From JAPKZH01 sp964537875 (GTDB lineage: Bacteria > Acidobacteriota > Aminicenantia > Aminicenantales > UBA4085), in the NCBI GenBank assembly GCA_964537875.1, contig CAZIDN010000073.1, positions 1 through 17,391 of the forward strand: 17,391 nucleotides of DNA, written 5' to 3'. Below, in pieces: positions 7,882 through 14,656 of this stretch; position 1 is the first letter of the stretch; each line of letters starts with the position of its first letter. The notes below the pieces were generated by a model that was not told where the DNA came from, did no database searches, and saw only the letters and a list, made by a program, of their open reading frames with translations. A program made the position numbers and the translations under genes.

Positions 7882-8022
7882 ATTTCCGTGAAAGTTTAGA
7901 TGGGTCCTGTCACGGACGTGCCCCTAACGCCCTCGCGCAAGACCCTCCCACCCACCACTCAGGCGCTTCGGGCACAGCGGGGCAGCATCCGCGCCACCCA
8001 TCATAATCTTTATGACGGAAAT
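7882..8022 (-). repeat. Degenerate intergenic repeat, copy B, with imperfect terminal inverted repeats
   Basis: Inside the 250-bp gap between purN and tyrS, ATTTCCGT (7882-7889) is mirrored by ACGGAAAT (8015-8022), and GATGGGT near 7899-7905 by ACCCATC at 7996-8002. This gives a 141-bp unit with broken inverted ends of about 33 nt. Its core (7902-8000, read on the minus strand) has the same two end blocks as copy A in the purQ-purL gap. A 10-nt direct repeat, CGATAAACCG, sits outside it at 7860-7869 and 8034-8043; the first copy includes the purN stop. This could be a decayed non-autonomous mobile element. No coding sequence is seen. Confidence 0.45.
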
Positions 8023-8050
8023 CGAGAGGCTTCCGATAAACCGATTTATC

Positions 8051-8079
8051 TTTAATTACTCCGGCAATCTATATATAAT
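8051..8079 (+). promoter_or_regulatory. Probable tyrS promoter
   Basis: A perfect -10 TATAAT (8074-8079) lies 17 nt after a weak -35-like TTTAAT (8051-8056). Transcription would start near 8086, leaving about 30 nt before the tyrS ATG, so there is no room for a T-box leader. It lies just outside the repeat element in this gap. Confidence 0.5.
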
Positions 8080-8115
8080 AAAGACTCCCAAATTATCCAA
8101 AGGAACAATGAGGCG

Positions 8116-9342
8116 ATGAAACCTGCCGACGAACAGTTTGAATACCTGAAAAAAGGCTGCGTCGAGATCATCCAGGAAGTCGAGCTCCGAGCCAAGCTCG
8201 CCCGCTCGATCAAGGAAAAGAAGCCGCTTAAGGTCAAGGTCGGGTTCGACCCCACCGCTCCCGATATTCACCTCGGCCACACCGTCATCTTGCGCAAAAT
8301 GAAGCACTTCCAGGACATGGGCCACGATGTCGTCTTTCTCATCGGCGATTTTACGGGCTTCATCGGAGACCCTTCGGGCCGCTCGGCGACACGCCCGACG
8401 CTGACCAGGGAAGAAATCGCAAAAAATGCCGAGACCTACAAAGCCCAAATTTTCAAGATTCTCGACCGCCAAAAAACGATCATCGACTTTAACTCCCGCT
8501 GGCTGGGCGCCCTAACCAGCTACGAGTTTATCGAGCTCAGCGCCAAGTACACAGTGGCCCGAATCCTGGAGCGCGATGACTTCACAAAGAGGCTCAAAAC
8601 TGGGTTGCCCATTTCCCTCCATGAAATCCTCTATCCTCTCTGCCAGGGGTATGATTCCGTAGCGCTGCGGGCGGATGTCGAAATGGGAGGGACCGATCAG
8701 AAATTCAACCTGCTTGTCGCCCGCGAGATCCAACGAGAATACGGACAGGAACCGCAGGTGATCATCACGACGCCCCTGCTCGAAGGACTGGACGGCGTCG
8801 AAAAAATGAGTAAATCGCTCGGGAATTACGTAGGCATCACCGAGCCACCCAATGAAATTTTTGGCAAGATCATGTCAATCTCCGATCCGCTCATGTTCAG
8901 ATACTACGAGCTCTTGACCGATGTTCCGCTGGCCCAGATCGAGCTCTGGAAAAAAGAGGCGGCCGAAAACAAGGTCAATCCACGCGACCTCAAGGTCAGC
9001 CTCGCCAAGTTTATCATCTCCGATTTCTGGGGCAAGTCGGAGGCAAACCGAGCGGCTGAAGAGTTCGACCGCGTCTTTAGGAACAAAGAGGTCCCGGAAG
9101 ACGCCAAAGAGCTTCATATATTGGTTTGTGACAACATTGATGTCATTGATCTCTTGGTAGATCACAATATTGTTTCTTCTCGGGGCGAGGCTAAACGGCT
9201 TATCCGTCAGGGCGGGATCTACCTCGATGGTAGCCGGATAGAAAACATAGAGTCTAAGATTGAAATCAAGCCGGGGAAAGATATGACTCTTAAGGTTGGC
9301 AAGCGGCGTTTCTTCAAGCTCATCCCCCAAGAAAAAAAATAG
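8116..9342 (+). CDS. tyrS: Tyrosyl-tRNA synthetase
   Basis: This class I aminoacyl-tRNA synthetase charges tRNA-Tyr. The 408-aa protein has the HIGH-type motif H52-LGH-55 in FDPTAPDIHLGH, the tyrosine-pocket segments GDFTGFIGDPSG and GYDSVALRADVEMGGTDQ, and KMSKS at residues 230-234. A C-terminal S4 RNA-binding domain lies at about 345-400 (SSRGEAKRLIRQGGIYLDG). HLGH together with KMSKS and length around 400 point to the TyrZ-like branch rather than the E. coli type. The ATG at 8116 is preceded by AGGA (11 nt away) and GAGG (2 nt away), and overlaps the stop of a three-codon frame (ATG AGG CGA TGA, 8108-8119). It stands alone behind its own promoter. Confidence 0.96.
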   Translation: MKPADEQFEYLKKGCVEIIQEVELRAKLARSIKEKKPLKVKVGFDPTAPDIHLGHTVILRKMKHFQDMGHDVVFLIGDFTGFIGDPSGRSATRPTLTREEIAKNAETYKAQIFKILDRQKTIIDFNSRWLGALTSYEFIELSAKYTVARILERDDFTKRLKTGLPISLHEILYPLCQGYDSVALRADVEMGGTDQKFNLLVAREIQREYGQEPQVIITTPLLEGLDGVEKMSKSLGNYVGITEPPNEIFGKIMSISDPLMFRYYELLTDVPLAQIELWKKEAAENKVNPRDLKVSLAKFIISDFWGKSEANRAAEEFDRVFRNKEVPEDAKELHILVCDNIDVIDLLVDHNIVSSRGEAKRLIRQGGIYLDGSRIENIESKIEIKPGKDMTLKVGKRRFFKLIPQEKK

Positions 9343-9535
9343 ACGAATTTCTTTTTTTCCGTCCTCTCTTGAAAAGGGTGATCTCACGGGCTGCGCAAGG
9401 AAAGGATTAAAAACTGCTTCACTCCTTTTTATGAATCCATGAAAGGAGAAGTAAGAATATTTTTTGAAGATATAGTCCGCAGAGTAAGCTTAAGAAAAAA
9501 ATAAGTGATGTCTGACGAGGAAGAACGTAAGAACC

Positions 9536-10204
9536 ATGAAATATGCGCGATGGCCTGATAACATCGAGCAGGCAAGAAAAATCCAGGAATCTCTCGCGGC
9601 AAAAGTTCGCTGCGCTCCTCTCCGGAAAAAAATCAATCTCATCGCCGGCGTGGATGCGGCCTTTTCAGAGAACCAGGTTTTTGCCGCTGCCTGTCTTTTT
9701 GCCTTTCCTGAGCTTGCTTTGCTGGACGATGTGTGCGTCGTTTCATCGATTTCTTTTCCCTACGTTCCCGGATATTTATCATTCCGGGAAGGCGAGGCGA
9801 TCATCCGCGCCCTTCAGCTCCTGAAAGCAAAGCCTGACCTTATTTTAATCGACGGCCAGGGTATTGCCCATCCCAGAAGAATGGGAATTGCATCCCACAT
9901 CGGCGTTCTGCTGAATCTCCCGACGATCGGCTGCGCCAAATCCAGGCTCGTCGGAGAATTTGAAGAGCCAGACTGGGAAAGGGGCGCTCAGGATCCGCTG
10001 CTCTTTCAGGAAAAAATTATCGGCGCCGTGGTGCGGACAAGAGATCACGTCCGGCCTCTCTTTATATCCCCCGGCCACAAGGTTTCCCTAAAAAACGCTG
10101 TGGAGATCGTTCTCCAGACAACCCGTGGATTCAGAATTCCGGAGCCTCTGCGAAGAGCAGATTTTCTCTCGAAGCGCGTAAAGCGCGAATTTTCAACAGG
10201 TTAA
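9536..10204 (+). CDS. nfi: Endonuclease V (deoxyinosine 3' endonuclease)
   Basis: EndoV cuts DNA or RNA at the second phosphodiester bond 3' to inosine, starting repair of deaminated adenine. The 222-aa protein has the family metal-site residues D40 (AGVDAAF), E86 (SFREGE) and D106 (LIDGQGIAHPRRMG), the strand-separating PYVPGY wedge (75-80), and IGCAKSRL. The ATG at 9536 has only a distant GAGGAAG, so translation initiation may be weak. Its stop converges on and overlaps the Mth938-domain gene by 12 bp. The 193 bp upstream contain an 8-bp hairpin (CTCCTTTT/GAAAGGAG type, around 9420-9446) but no clear promoter. Confidence 0.94.
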   Translation: MKYARWPDNIEQARKIQESLAAKVRCAPLRKKINLIAGVDAAFSENQVFAAACLFAFPELALLDDVCVVSSISFPYVPGYLSFREGEAIIRALQLLKAKPDLILIDGQGIAHPRRMGIASHIGVLLNLPTIGCAKSRLVGEFEEPDWERGAQDPLLFQEKIIGAVVRTRDHVRPLFISPGHKVSLKNAVEIVLQTTRGFRIPEPLRRADFLSKRVKREFSTG

Positions 10205-10537
10205 ATGAAGGGCGGCGACAACCTTTTTATTTTTGTCTTGTGAGCTGTTAAAGATATCCACCGCCTTTCCTGTGCGAGCGACGCGCACATCGATCCCTTG
10301 AGAACGAAGAAAAGCGAGCGTTTCTTCAGGGACTTCCATAGCCCCGAGTTTGCCGGTGCCGATGATGAGGAGACCAGGCTTCTCACGGAGTATATCCTCA
10401 AGGTCAACCGGCTGAAGGCGATGGCCTTCTTTCCTCCACCAGGATGGATCCACTTTCTCAGGATAGATCATGACATCCGAGGTATAGGTTTTGCCGTCGA
10501 TGACGATTTTTCCGAAGGAATAATGCTCGATATTCAT
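10193..10537 (-). CDS. Mth938-domain (DUF498/NDUFAF3-type) protein
   Basis: This 114-aa protein matches the small Mth938-like fold: an N-terminal IEHYSFGKIVIDGKTYTSDVMIYP strand region, a SWWRKEGHRL turn, DLEDIL, and the core LLIIGTGKLGAM. After that come VPEETLAFLRSQGIDVRVARTGKAVDIFN and a short C-terminal part. Members occur in all domains; the mitochondrial relative NDUFAF3 is a complex I assembly factor, and no enzymatic role is established in bacteria. Its ATG shares one base with the ThyX stop (TGATG), so the two are surely co-transcribed and probably translationally coupled. No separate promoter or ribosome site is needed or evident. The 3' end overlaps nfi by 12 bp. Confidence 0.85.
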   Translation of the reverse strand: MNIEHYSFGKIVIDGKTYTSDVMIYPEKVDPSWWRKEGHRLQPVDLEDILREKPGLLIIGTGKLGAMEVPEETLAFLRSQGIDVRVARTGKAVDIFNSSQDKNKKVVAALHLTC

Positions 10538-12042
10538 CAGTTTTGTTGTTTAAAATCCGGCGGTAGGATCCTGGGGCTCCGGCCAAACGCTTTCTGATAA
10601 ATATTCAGATACTTATCTTTACCGCCAAGGAGAAGGCAGGCTAGGGGCATGGCTTTATTGGCCAAGACCGACATCTTTGCGGAGAGATCGCGGATGTCCC
10701 ATTGGGCCGTGGCATCTTCGCGCAGCCTCGAGACATGATAGAGCTCACGGGCACTGACTTTTAACAGCGCCCGACGCCGGTGGCCGTTGGTCAGAATATA
10801 ATCTGCGGCGGGTCCGACATGATTTTTCAGCCGGAAATAGACATCGTTCGTCCTCTCGATCATGTCTACAAATTCGCGTTTTGCCCCAATCTCTTCGACC
10901 GAGGGGGGGATCGTCACGCCAAGTCCGGGGGCATAATCCTGGCAGGTCAGTGTAGCCATGCGGTGACGTTTGAGCTGGGCGAAACAGGACGCCGACAGCA
11001 CGATATCAAACGTGAAATTGACAAACTCGAACTCGCGAAGCGGAAAATCGTAGAACTCCAATCGCTCAAAAGCAGCCTTCACCAGCTCGCGCTTCTGGCG
11101 AGGCTTCAGCGTCTTGATCTTGCCCAAGCATTGTTCGTAAGATAACGACGATGTCGTATGCAGGATCGATGCCAGGAGCTTATCATCGCCTCCGCGCGTG
11201 CAATCGACCAGGCGGACTGTCTCTTTGAGACACGGCCATCCTTTTTTAAGGGAAGCACTCATCAACCTCGCTGCCCTGTTCCGGAATTCTTCATAGGTCT
11301 TCGCATCATAATTACTGGATTCGGTAAACAAGATAATGGATGGTGCGACCTCCTTGGCCAGCTCATAGATTCTGGCCTTGAGCTGCTGTAGTTCCGCTAG
11401 TTTTTTTGATGCAAACCGACGGATCAGGAACTCAAGGTTGCGGGCATTGATCGTCATCCCCAGCTGGCCTTCGGTCGCCAGGCTCACGACATAGCGTGCA
11501 TCCTCTTTGGCCCAGCCGTCAAGGATTGTCTGCTTTTTTGGATTCCCGGCCAGGTCTGGATTCTTCCCGAAAAAATAAGGACGAAGCTTTTCATAAAGCT
11601 TTCGGTAGAGCGAGTTTTGGGCTTTTATGATTTCAACGAAGATATCCTGTTTCCCGGCTTTCACGATTTCCTCGGGCAGGACAAAATCATCCTTGAGCGT
11701 GATATAGCGCTGGGATTTTTCCGTGTAAGAACACAGACGGAACTTCTCGATCTCCTCGATGGCCAGCCGGCTGACGCCGATGATGTCAAAATTAAAGACG
11801 GCATGCTCGGCCACCGAGTGATGTCCCATCTTGAAAATGATGTTCTGGTTGGAGCGGCGCGCCTTTTCCACTTCCTCGCGGGCCGCCCGCCGCAGCTCGT
11901 CCACCGGTCTCGGATCCCGTGATATCCTGGCGTAGGAAGCCGACAGCGTCTCGGGCGTGATGTCCAGCCGCGGAGGGGAATGCTTTTTAAGGTCTTCGAT
12001 GACCTCGCGGTCGATGTTATATCCGGCCAGCAGGACTTTCAT
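10537..12042 (-). CDS. Tandem (double-domain) ThyX-like FAD-dependent thymidylate synthase
   Basis: ThyX makes dTMP from dUMP using methylene-tetrahydrofolate and NAD(P)H with FAD; ordinary subunits are about 220-250 aa. This 501-aa protein contains two copies. Half one (about 1-250) has GHHSVAEH, KFRLCSYTEKSQRY (100-113) and a terminal block ARYVVSLATEGQ...NARNLEF. Half two (about 270-485) has LKRHRMATLTCQDY (357-370) and YILTNGHRRR...ARELYH...AQWDIR. The RHRx7S signature is split: half one keeps R102 and S110 but has KF for RH; half two keeps R359-H360-R361 but has D369 for Ser. The ATG at 12042 (MKVLLAGYN) is chosen because an upstream in-frame start at 12120 lies before the promoter. Activity is inferred, not certain. 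Confidence 0.88.
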   Translation of the reverse strand: MKVLLAGYNIDREVIEDLKKHSPPRLDITPETLSASYARISRDPRPVDELRRAAREEVEKARRSNQNIIFKMGHHSVAEHAVFNFDIIGVSRLAIEEIEKFRLCSYTEKSQRYITLKDDFVLPEEIVKAGKQDIFVEIIKAQNSLYRKLYEKLRPYFFGKNPDLAGNPKKQTILDGWAKEDARYVVSLATEGQLGMTINARNLEFLIRRFASKKLAELQQLKARIYELAKEVAPSIILFTESSNYDAKTYEEFRNRAARLMSASLKKGWPCLKETVRLVDCTRGGDDKLLASILHTTSSLSYEQCLGKIKTLKPRQKRELVKAAFERLEFYDFPLREFEFVNFTFDIVLSASCFAQLKRHRMATLTCQDYAPGLGVTIPPSVEEIGAKREFVDMIERTNDVYFRLKNHVGPAADYILTNGHRRRALLKVSARELYHVSRLREDATAQWDIRDLSAKMSVLANKAMPLACLLLGGKDKYLNIYQKAFGRSPRILPPDFKQQN

Positions 12043-12052
12043 AGCTGTGTCT

Positions 12053-12081
12053 AAGATAAAAACACTCGCGGAAAATGTCAA
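12053..12081 (-). promoter_or_regulatory. thyX-like gene promoter giving a very short leader
   Basis: On the minus strand a perfect -35 TTGACA (12076-12081) and -10 TATCTT (12053-12058) are 17 nt apart. Transcription should start near 12046, only about 4 nt before the ATG at 12042, so the mRNA would be nearly leaderless. This agrees with the absence of any Shine-Dalgarno sequence before that ATG. Confidence 0.65.
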
Positions 12082-12128
12082 CGGCCGGGAAATACTCTCT
12101 CGCCCCGCCTCCGCTTCCAAATACCCGG

Positions 12129-12157
12129 TTGAATTGGGGAAAAACTTGAATTATCAT
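12129..12157 (+). promoter_or_regulatory. Probable polX promoter
   Basis: TTGAAT (12129-12134) and TATCAT (12152-12157) are separated by 17 nt. The predicted start near 12164 is about 15 nt before the polX ATG, where only a weak GAG-type ribosome site is seen. It is divergent from the thyX promoter, about 50 bp away. Confidence 0.5.
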
Positions 12158-12178
12158 TAATCCAGAGCCTAAATCCCC

Positions 12179-13891
12179 ATGAAAAACAAGGAGATCGCCG
12201 CCCTCTTTAGCCGCATCGCCGATGCCCTAGAGATTAAAGGGGAAATCGGGTTCAAGGTCATCGCCTATCGGAAAGCTTCGCGTATTCTTGAAGATCTCGG
12301 CGAGGATATCGAAAAGATTGCCGCCGAAAAAAAACTCCAGGAGATCCCCGGCATCGGAAGCGGAATCGCCGCCAAGATCGAGGAATACCTCGCGACCGGC
12401 CGCATGAAAAAATACCAGGAAGCCCTGTCGGGAGTCCCGGAAAGCCTGTTCGAGCTTCTCGAAATCCAGAATATGGGCGGAAAGACCATCCATCTCGTTC
12501 AAAAAGAGCTGGGCGTCCGGAACCTCGAGGACCTGAAAAAAGTGATCGCCGACGGGTCCATGGCCAAGCTCTACGGCATGGGCGAAAAAAAAGTGGAAAA
12601 CATCCGGAAAGGGATCGAAGCCTACGAGAAAGTCCAGGAGCGCATTTCGATCTACGAGGCCAGCTCGATCGCCGACGAGGTCATCGACTACCTGAAAAAG
12701 ATGCCCAAGGTCAAGCGGATCTCCGCGGCCGGCTCGCTGCGCCGGATGAAAGAGACCATCGGCGATATCGATATCCTGGCCAGCGGCAAGGACGGCGCCA
12801 AGATCATCGGCTATTTCGCAAAATATCCAAAATCGCTTCGCGTTCTGGCCGAGGGCGAGACCAAAGGATCGATCGTCATCAAGACCGAGGCAACAGAACG
12901 CCAGGTGGACCTCAGGATCGTCGATGACTCGGAATTCGGATCGGCTCTCCAATATTTCACGGGTTCGAAGGCCCACAACATCAAGCTCCGCGGGATGGCC
13001 AAGGACAAAGGGCTCAAAATATCCGAGTATGGCGTCTTCAAAGGCCGGAAAAACCTCGCCAGCAAGGAAGAAGAAGATGTTTATCGCGTCCTCGGCCTGC
13101 CTCTCATCCCCCCGGAAATGCGCGAGGACCGCGGGGAGATCGAGCTGGGCTGTGAAGGAAAGATTCCGACAATCGTCGATTATTCGGACATCAAGGGCGA
13201 CCTCCATGTCCATTCGGAATGGAGTGATGGGAATCTCAGCCTCAGGGAGATCGCCGAGCTCGGCCGCAAAATGGGCTATGAATATATTGCCGTCTGCGAT
13301 CATTCCCAGTCGGTCAAGTATGCCCACGGCCTGAGCCCGGAACGGCTCAAAAAACAGATCAGGGAAATCGACGAGCTCAACCGCGCCCTGAAAGGGATTA
13401 AGCTCCTCAAAGGCACGGAGGCGGACATCCTCCAGGACGGAAGGCTCGATTTTTCGGACGCGCTCCTGAAGGAGCTCGATTTTGTGGTTGCCGCCGTCCA
13501 CAGCGGCTTCAAGAAAAATGTCACCGAAAGAATCATCAAAGCCATGGACAGTCCTTATGTCAAAACCATCGCTCACCCTTCCGGGAGGCTGATTTCGGGG
13601 CGGGAAGGATATGAAGTGGACCTGGAAAAAGTTCTCGAGGCCGCCAGAAAAAAAGGAAAAGCGCTTGAGCTCAATGCCTACTTCGACCGCTTAGACCTCA
13701 GCGAATTCTACCTCAAAAAGGCAAAGGATCTCGGCATTCCCATTAGCATCGGCACCGACACTCACTATGCCCACGGCCTGGCCATGATGCGCTTCGGCGT
13801 GGGAATCGCCCGCCGGGCCTGGCTCGCGAAAAAAGATATCCTGAACACGCTCCCCCTGGAAAAGCTTCGAAAAAAATTTGCGGGAAAATAG
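12179..13891 (+). CDS. polX: DNA polymerase/3'-5' exonuclease PolX
   Basis: Bacterial PolX is a gap-filling repair polymerase with a PHP exonuclease domain. The 570-aa protein has, in order: an 8-kDa-like domain with helix-hairpin-helix motifs (LQEIPGIGSGIAAKI, 53-67; LYGMGEKKVENI, 131-142); the nucleotidyltransferase palm with GSLRR (185-189), the metal pair D196/D198 in GDIDIL, and third Asp D244 (RQVDLRI); the FTGSKAHN sugar-selection segment (260-267); and a PHP domain from about 335. The PHP ligand segments are all present: H343-V-H345, D350, CDHS, GTEADI, AAVHSG, IAHPSG and GTDTH. Both polymerase and nuclease should be active. Length is normal. It is transcribed alone. Confidence 0.96.
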   Translation: MKNKEIAALFSRIADALEIKGEIGFKVIAYRKASRILEDLGEDIEKIAAEKKLQEIPGIGSGIAAKIEEYLATGRMKKYQEALSGVPESLFELLEIQNMGGKTIHLVQKELGVRNLEDLKKVIADGSMAKLYGMGEKKVENIRKGIEAYEKVQERISIYEASSIADEVIDYLKKMPKVKRISAAGSLRRMKETIGDIDILASGKDGAKIIGYFAKYPKSLRVLAEGETKGSIVIKTEATERQVDLRIVDDSEFGSALQYFTGSKAHNIKLRGMAKDKGLKISEYGVFKGRKNLASKEEEDVYRVLGLPLIPPEMREDRGEIELGCEGKIPTIVDYSDIKGDLHVHSEWSDGNLSLREIAELGRKMGYEYIAVCDHSQSVKYAHGLSPERLKKQIREIDELNRALKGIKLLKGTEADILQDGRLDFSDALLKELDFVVAAVHSGFKKNVTERIIKAMDSPYVKTIAHPSGRLISGREGYEVDLEKVLEAARKKGKALELNAYFDRLDLSEFYLKKAKDLGIPISIGTDTHYAHGLAMMRFGVGIARRAWLAKKDILNTLPLEKLRKKFAGK

Positions 13892-13928
13892 GGTCTCTGT
13901 AGACCAATCACTGAAGCTTCAAAATATG

Positions 13929-14064
13929 TGATATCCAAGAGGCATGGGCATCTCCCCAGAGCCCCCATAGCGGAGGGGGGACCCGTCGGTTTTTCGACGG
14001 GGGGAACCGACGGGACTGGTTCCCCAGGGGGCGAAGGGGAGATGCCCATGCCTCTTGGATATCA
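13929..14064. repeat. 136-bp foldback element with perfect 29-bp terminal inverted repeats (MITE-like)
   Basis: The left arm (13929-13957, starting TGATATCCAAGAGG) is the exact reverse complement of the right arm (14036-14064, ending CCTCTTGGATATCA). After a 3x3-nt internal loop, GCCCCC (13961-13966) pairs with GGGGGC (14027-14032). Inside are further exact repeats: CCCGTCGGTT (13982-13991) with AACCGACGGG (14005-14014), and GGGGAACC (14001-14008) with GGTTCCCC (14018-14025), which compete with each other. No protein is encoded and no target-site duplication is obvious at the ends. It lies in the 261-bp gap between polX and the rubrerythrin gene, ending 36 bp before that gene's promoter, so it could also end polX transcription. 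Confidence 0.85.
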
Positions 14065-14099
14065 GATAGAGGGAGATGCTTACACAAGAACATTCTTTT

Positions 14100-14128
14100 T
14101 TGACTCATCGGCCCCCTTTGCGTATAAT
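14100..14128 (+). promoter_or_regulatory. Promoter of the rubrerythrin-like gene
   Basis: TTGACT (14100-14105) and a perfect TATAAT (14123-14128) are spaced 17 nt apart. The start is expected near 14135, leaving a leader of about 18 nt that contains the AAAGGAG ribosome site. This is one of the strongest consensus promoters in the window. Confidence 0.75.
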
Positions 14129-14152
14129 TTCAAAGCTTAAAGGAGAAGAACG

Positions 14153-14638
14153 ATGAACCTCTCGAAATTTTCAATTAAGAAACTGTTGGGAATGGCGGCC
14201 CGGGCCGAGATCGATGCCAATAAAACCTATGGAAAGCTGGCCGGACGGGTCAACAACCCGTTGCTCAAAGAAAAATTCGCCATCCTGGCCTTTGAGGAAA
14301 AGAAGCACGAAAAAGTCGTCCGCAACTTGTTCAAGTCGATGTACAAACCGGAGGCCATCGAAATTCCCAAGGCCGTGGACTCCACCCTGCTCCCGGCCGT
14401 CATGATCAAGCCCTCAACAGCGCTTACGGATATCCTCTATCAGGCCATGACGTCCGAGCAAGCGGCGCAAAATTTCTACGCCGGGCTGGCCGCGAGAGTC
14501 AAGGCCGAAAAAAAGCGCATGCTCGAATACTTGAGCAAGGTCGAGAAAAGCCACTACATGATGCTCAAGAGCGAGTTCGTCATGGCCCTCAACTTCGAGG
14601 ACTACGCCGAAAAAGACATCGACAAAGTCGTCAGCTGA
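14153..14638 (+). CDS. Rubrerythrin/ferritin-like diiron protein without rubredoxin domain
   Basis: This 161-aa protein is a four-helix-bundle diiron protein. The metal ligands fit the rubrerythrin pattern: E19 (AEIDANKTY), E49-x2-H52 (FEEKKHE), E102 (SEQAAQNFY) and E131-x2-H134 (VEKSHY), with the usual tyrosines Y26 and Y109 seven residues after the first and third Glu. There is no C-terminal rubredoxin domain (no CxxC), so it is an 'erythrin' core or ferritin-like relative. Likely roles are peroxide reduction or iron handling in an oxygen-sensitive cell; which one cannot be decided from sequence. AAAGGAG precedes the ATG by 6 nt. It converges on rtcB with 18 bp between the stops and no visible terminator. 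Confidence 0.85.
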   Translation: MNLSKFSIKKLLGMAARAEIDANKTYGKLAGRVNNPLLKEKFAILAFEEKKHEKVVRNLFKSMYKPEAIEIPKAVDSTLLPAVMIKPSTALTDILYQAMTSEQAAQNFYAGLAARVKAEKKRMLEYLSKVEKSHYMMLKSEFVMALNFEDYAEKDIDKVVS

Positions 14639-14656
14639 AAAGGCATCGCAGATCAA

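Noticed and set aside
7866..8115. T-box leader for tyrS, prompted by GGGTGGCGCGG resembling the T-box core
   Set aside because: The match is on the wrong strand, lacks the central bases of the T-box sequence, and the predicted tyrS start leaves only about 30 nt of leader.
9343..9535. Small gene or promoter in the tyrS-nfi gap
   Set aside because: No open frame with a ribosome site was found, candidate -35/-10 pairs had poor spacing, and the 8-bp hairpin there is not followed by a T run.
12227..13576. 449-codon minus-strand open frame opposite polX
   Set aside because: Antisense shadow of polX; all PolX and PHP motifs are on the plus strand and the shadow shows no domain.
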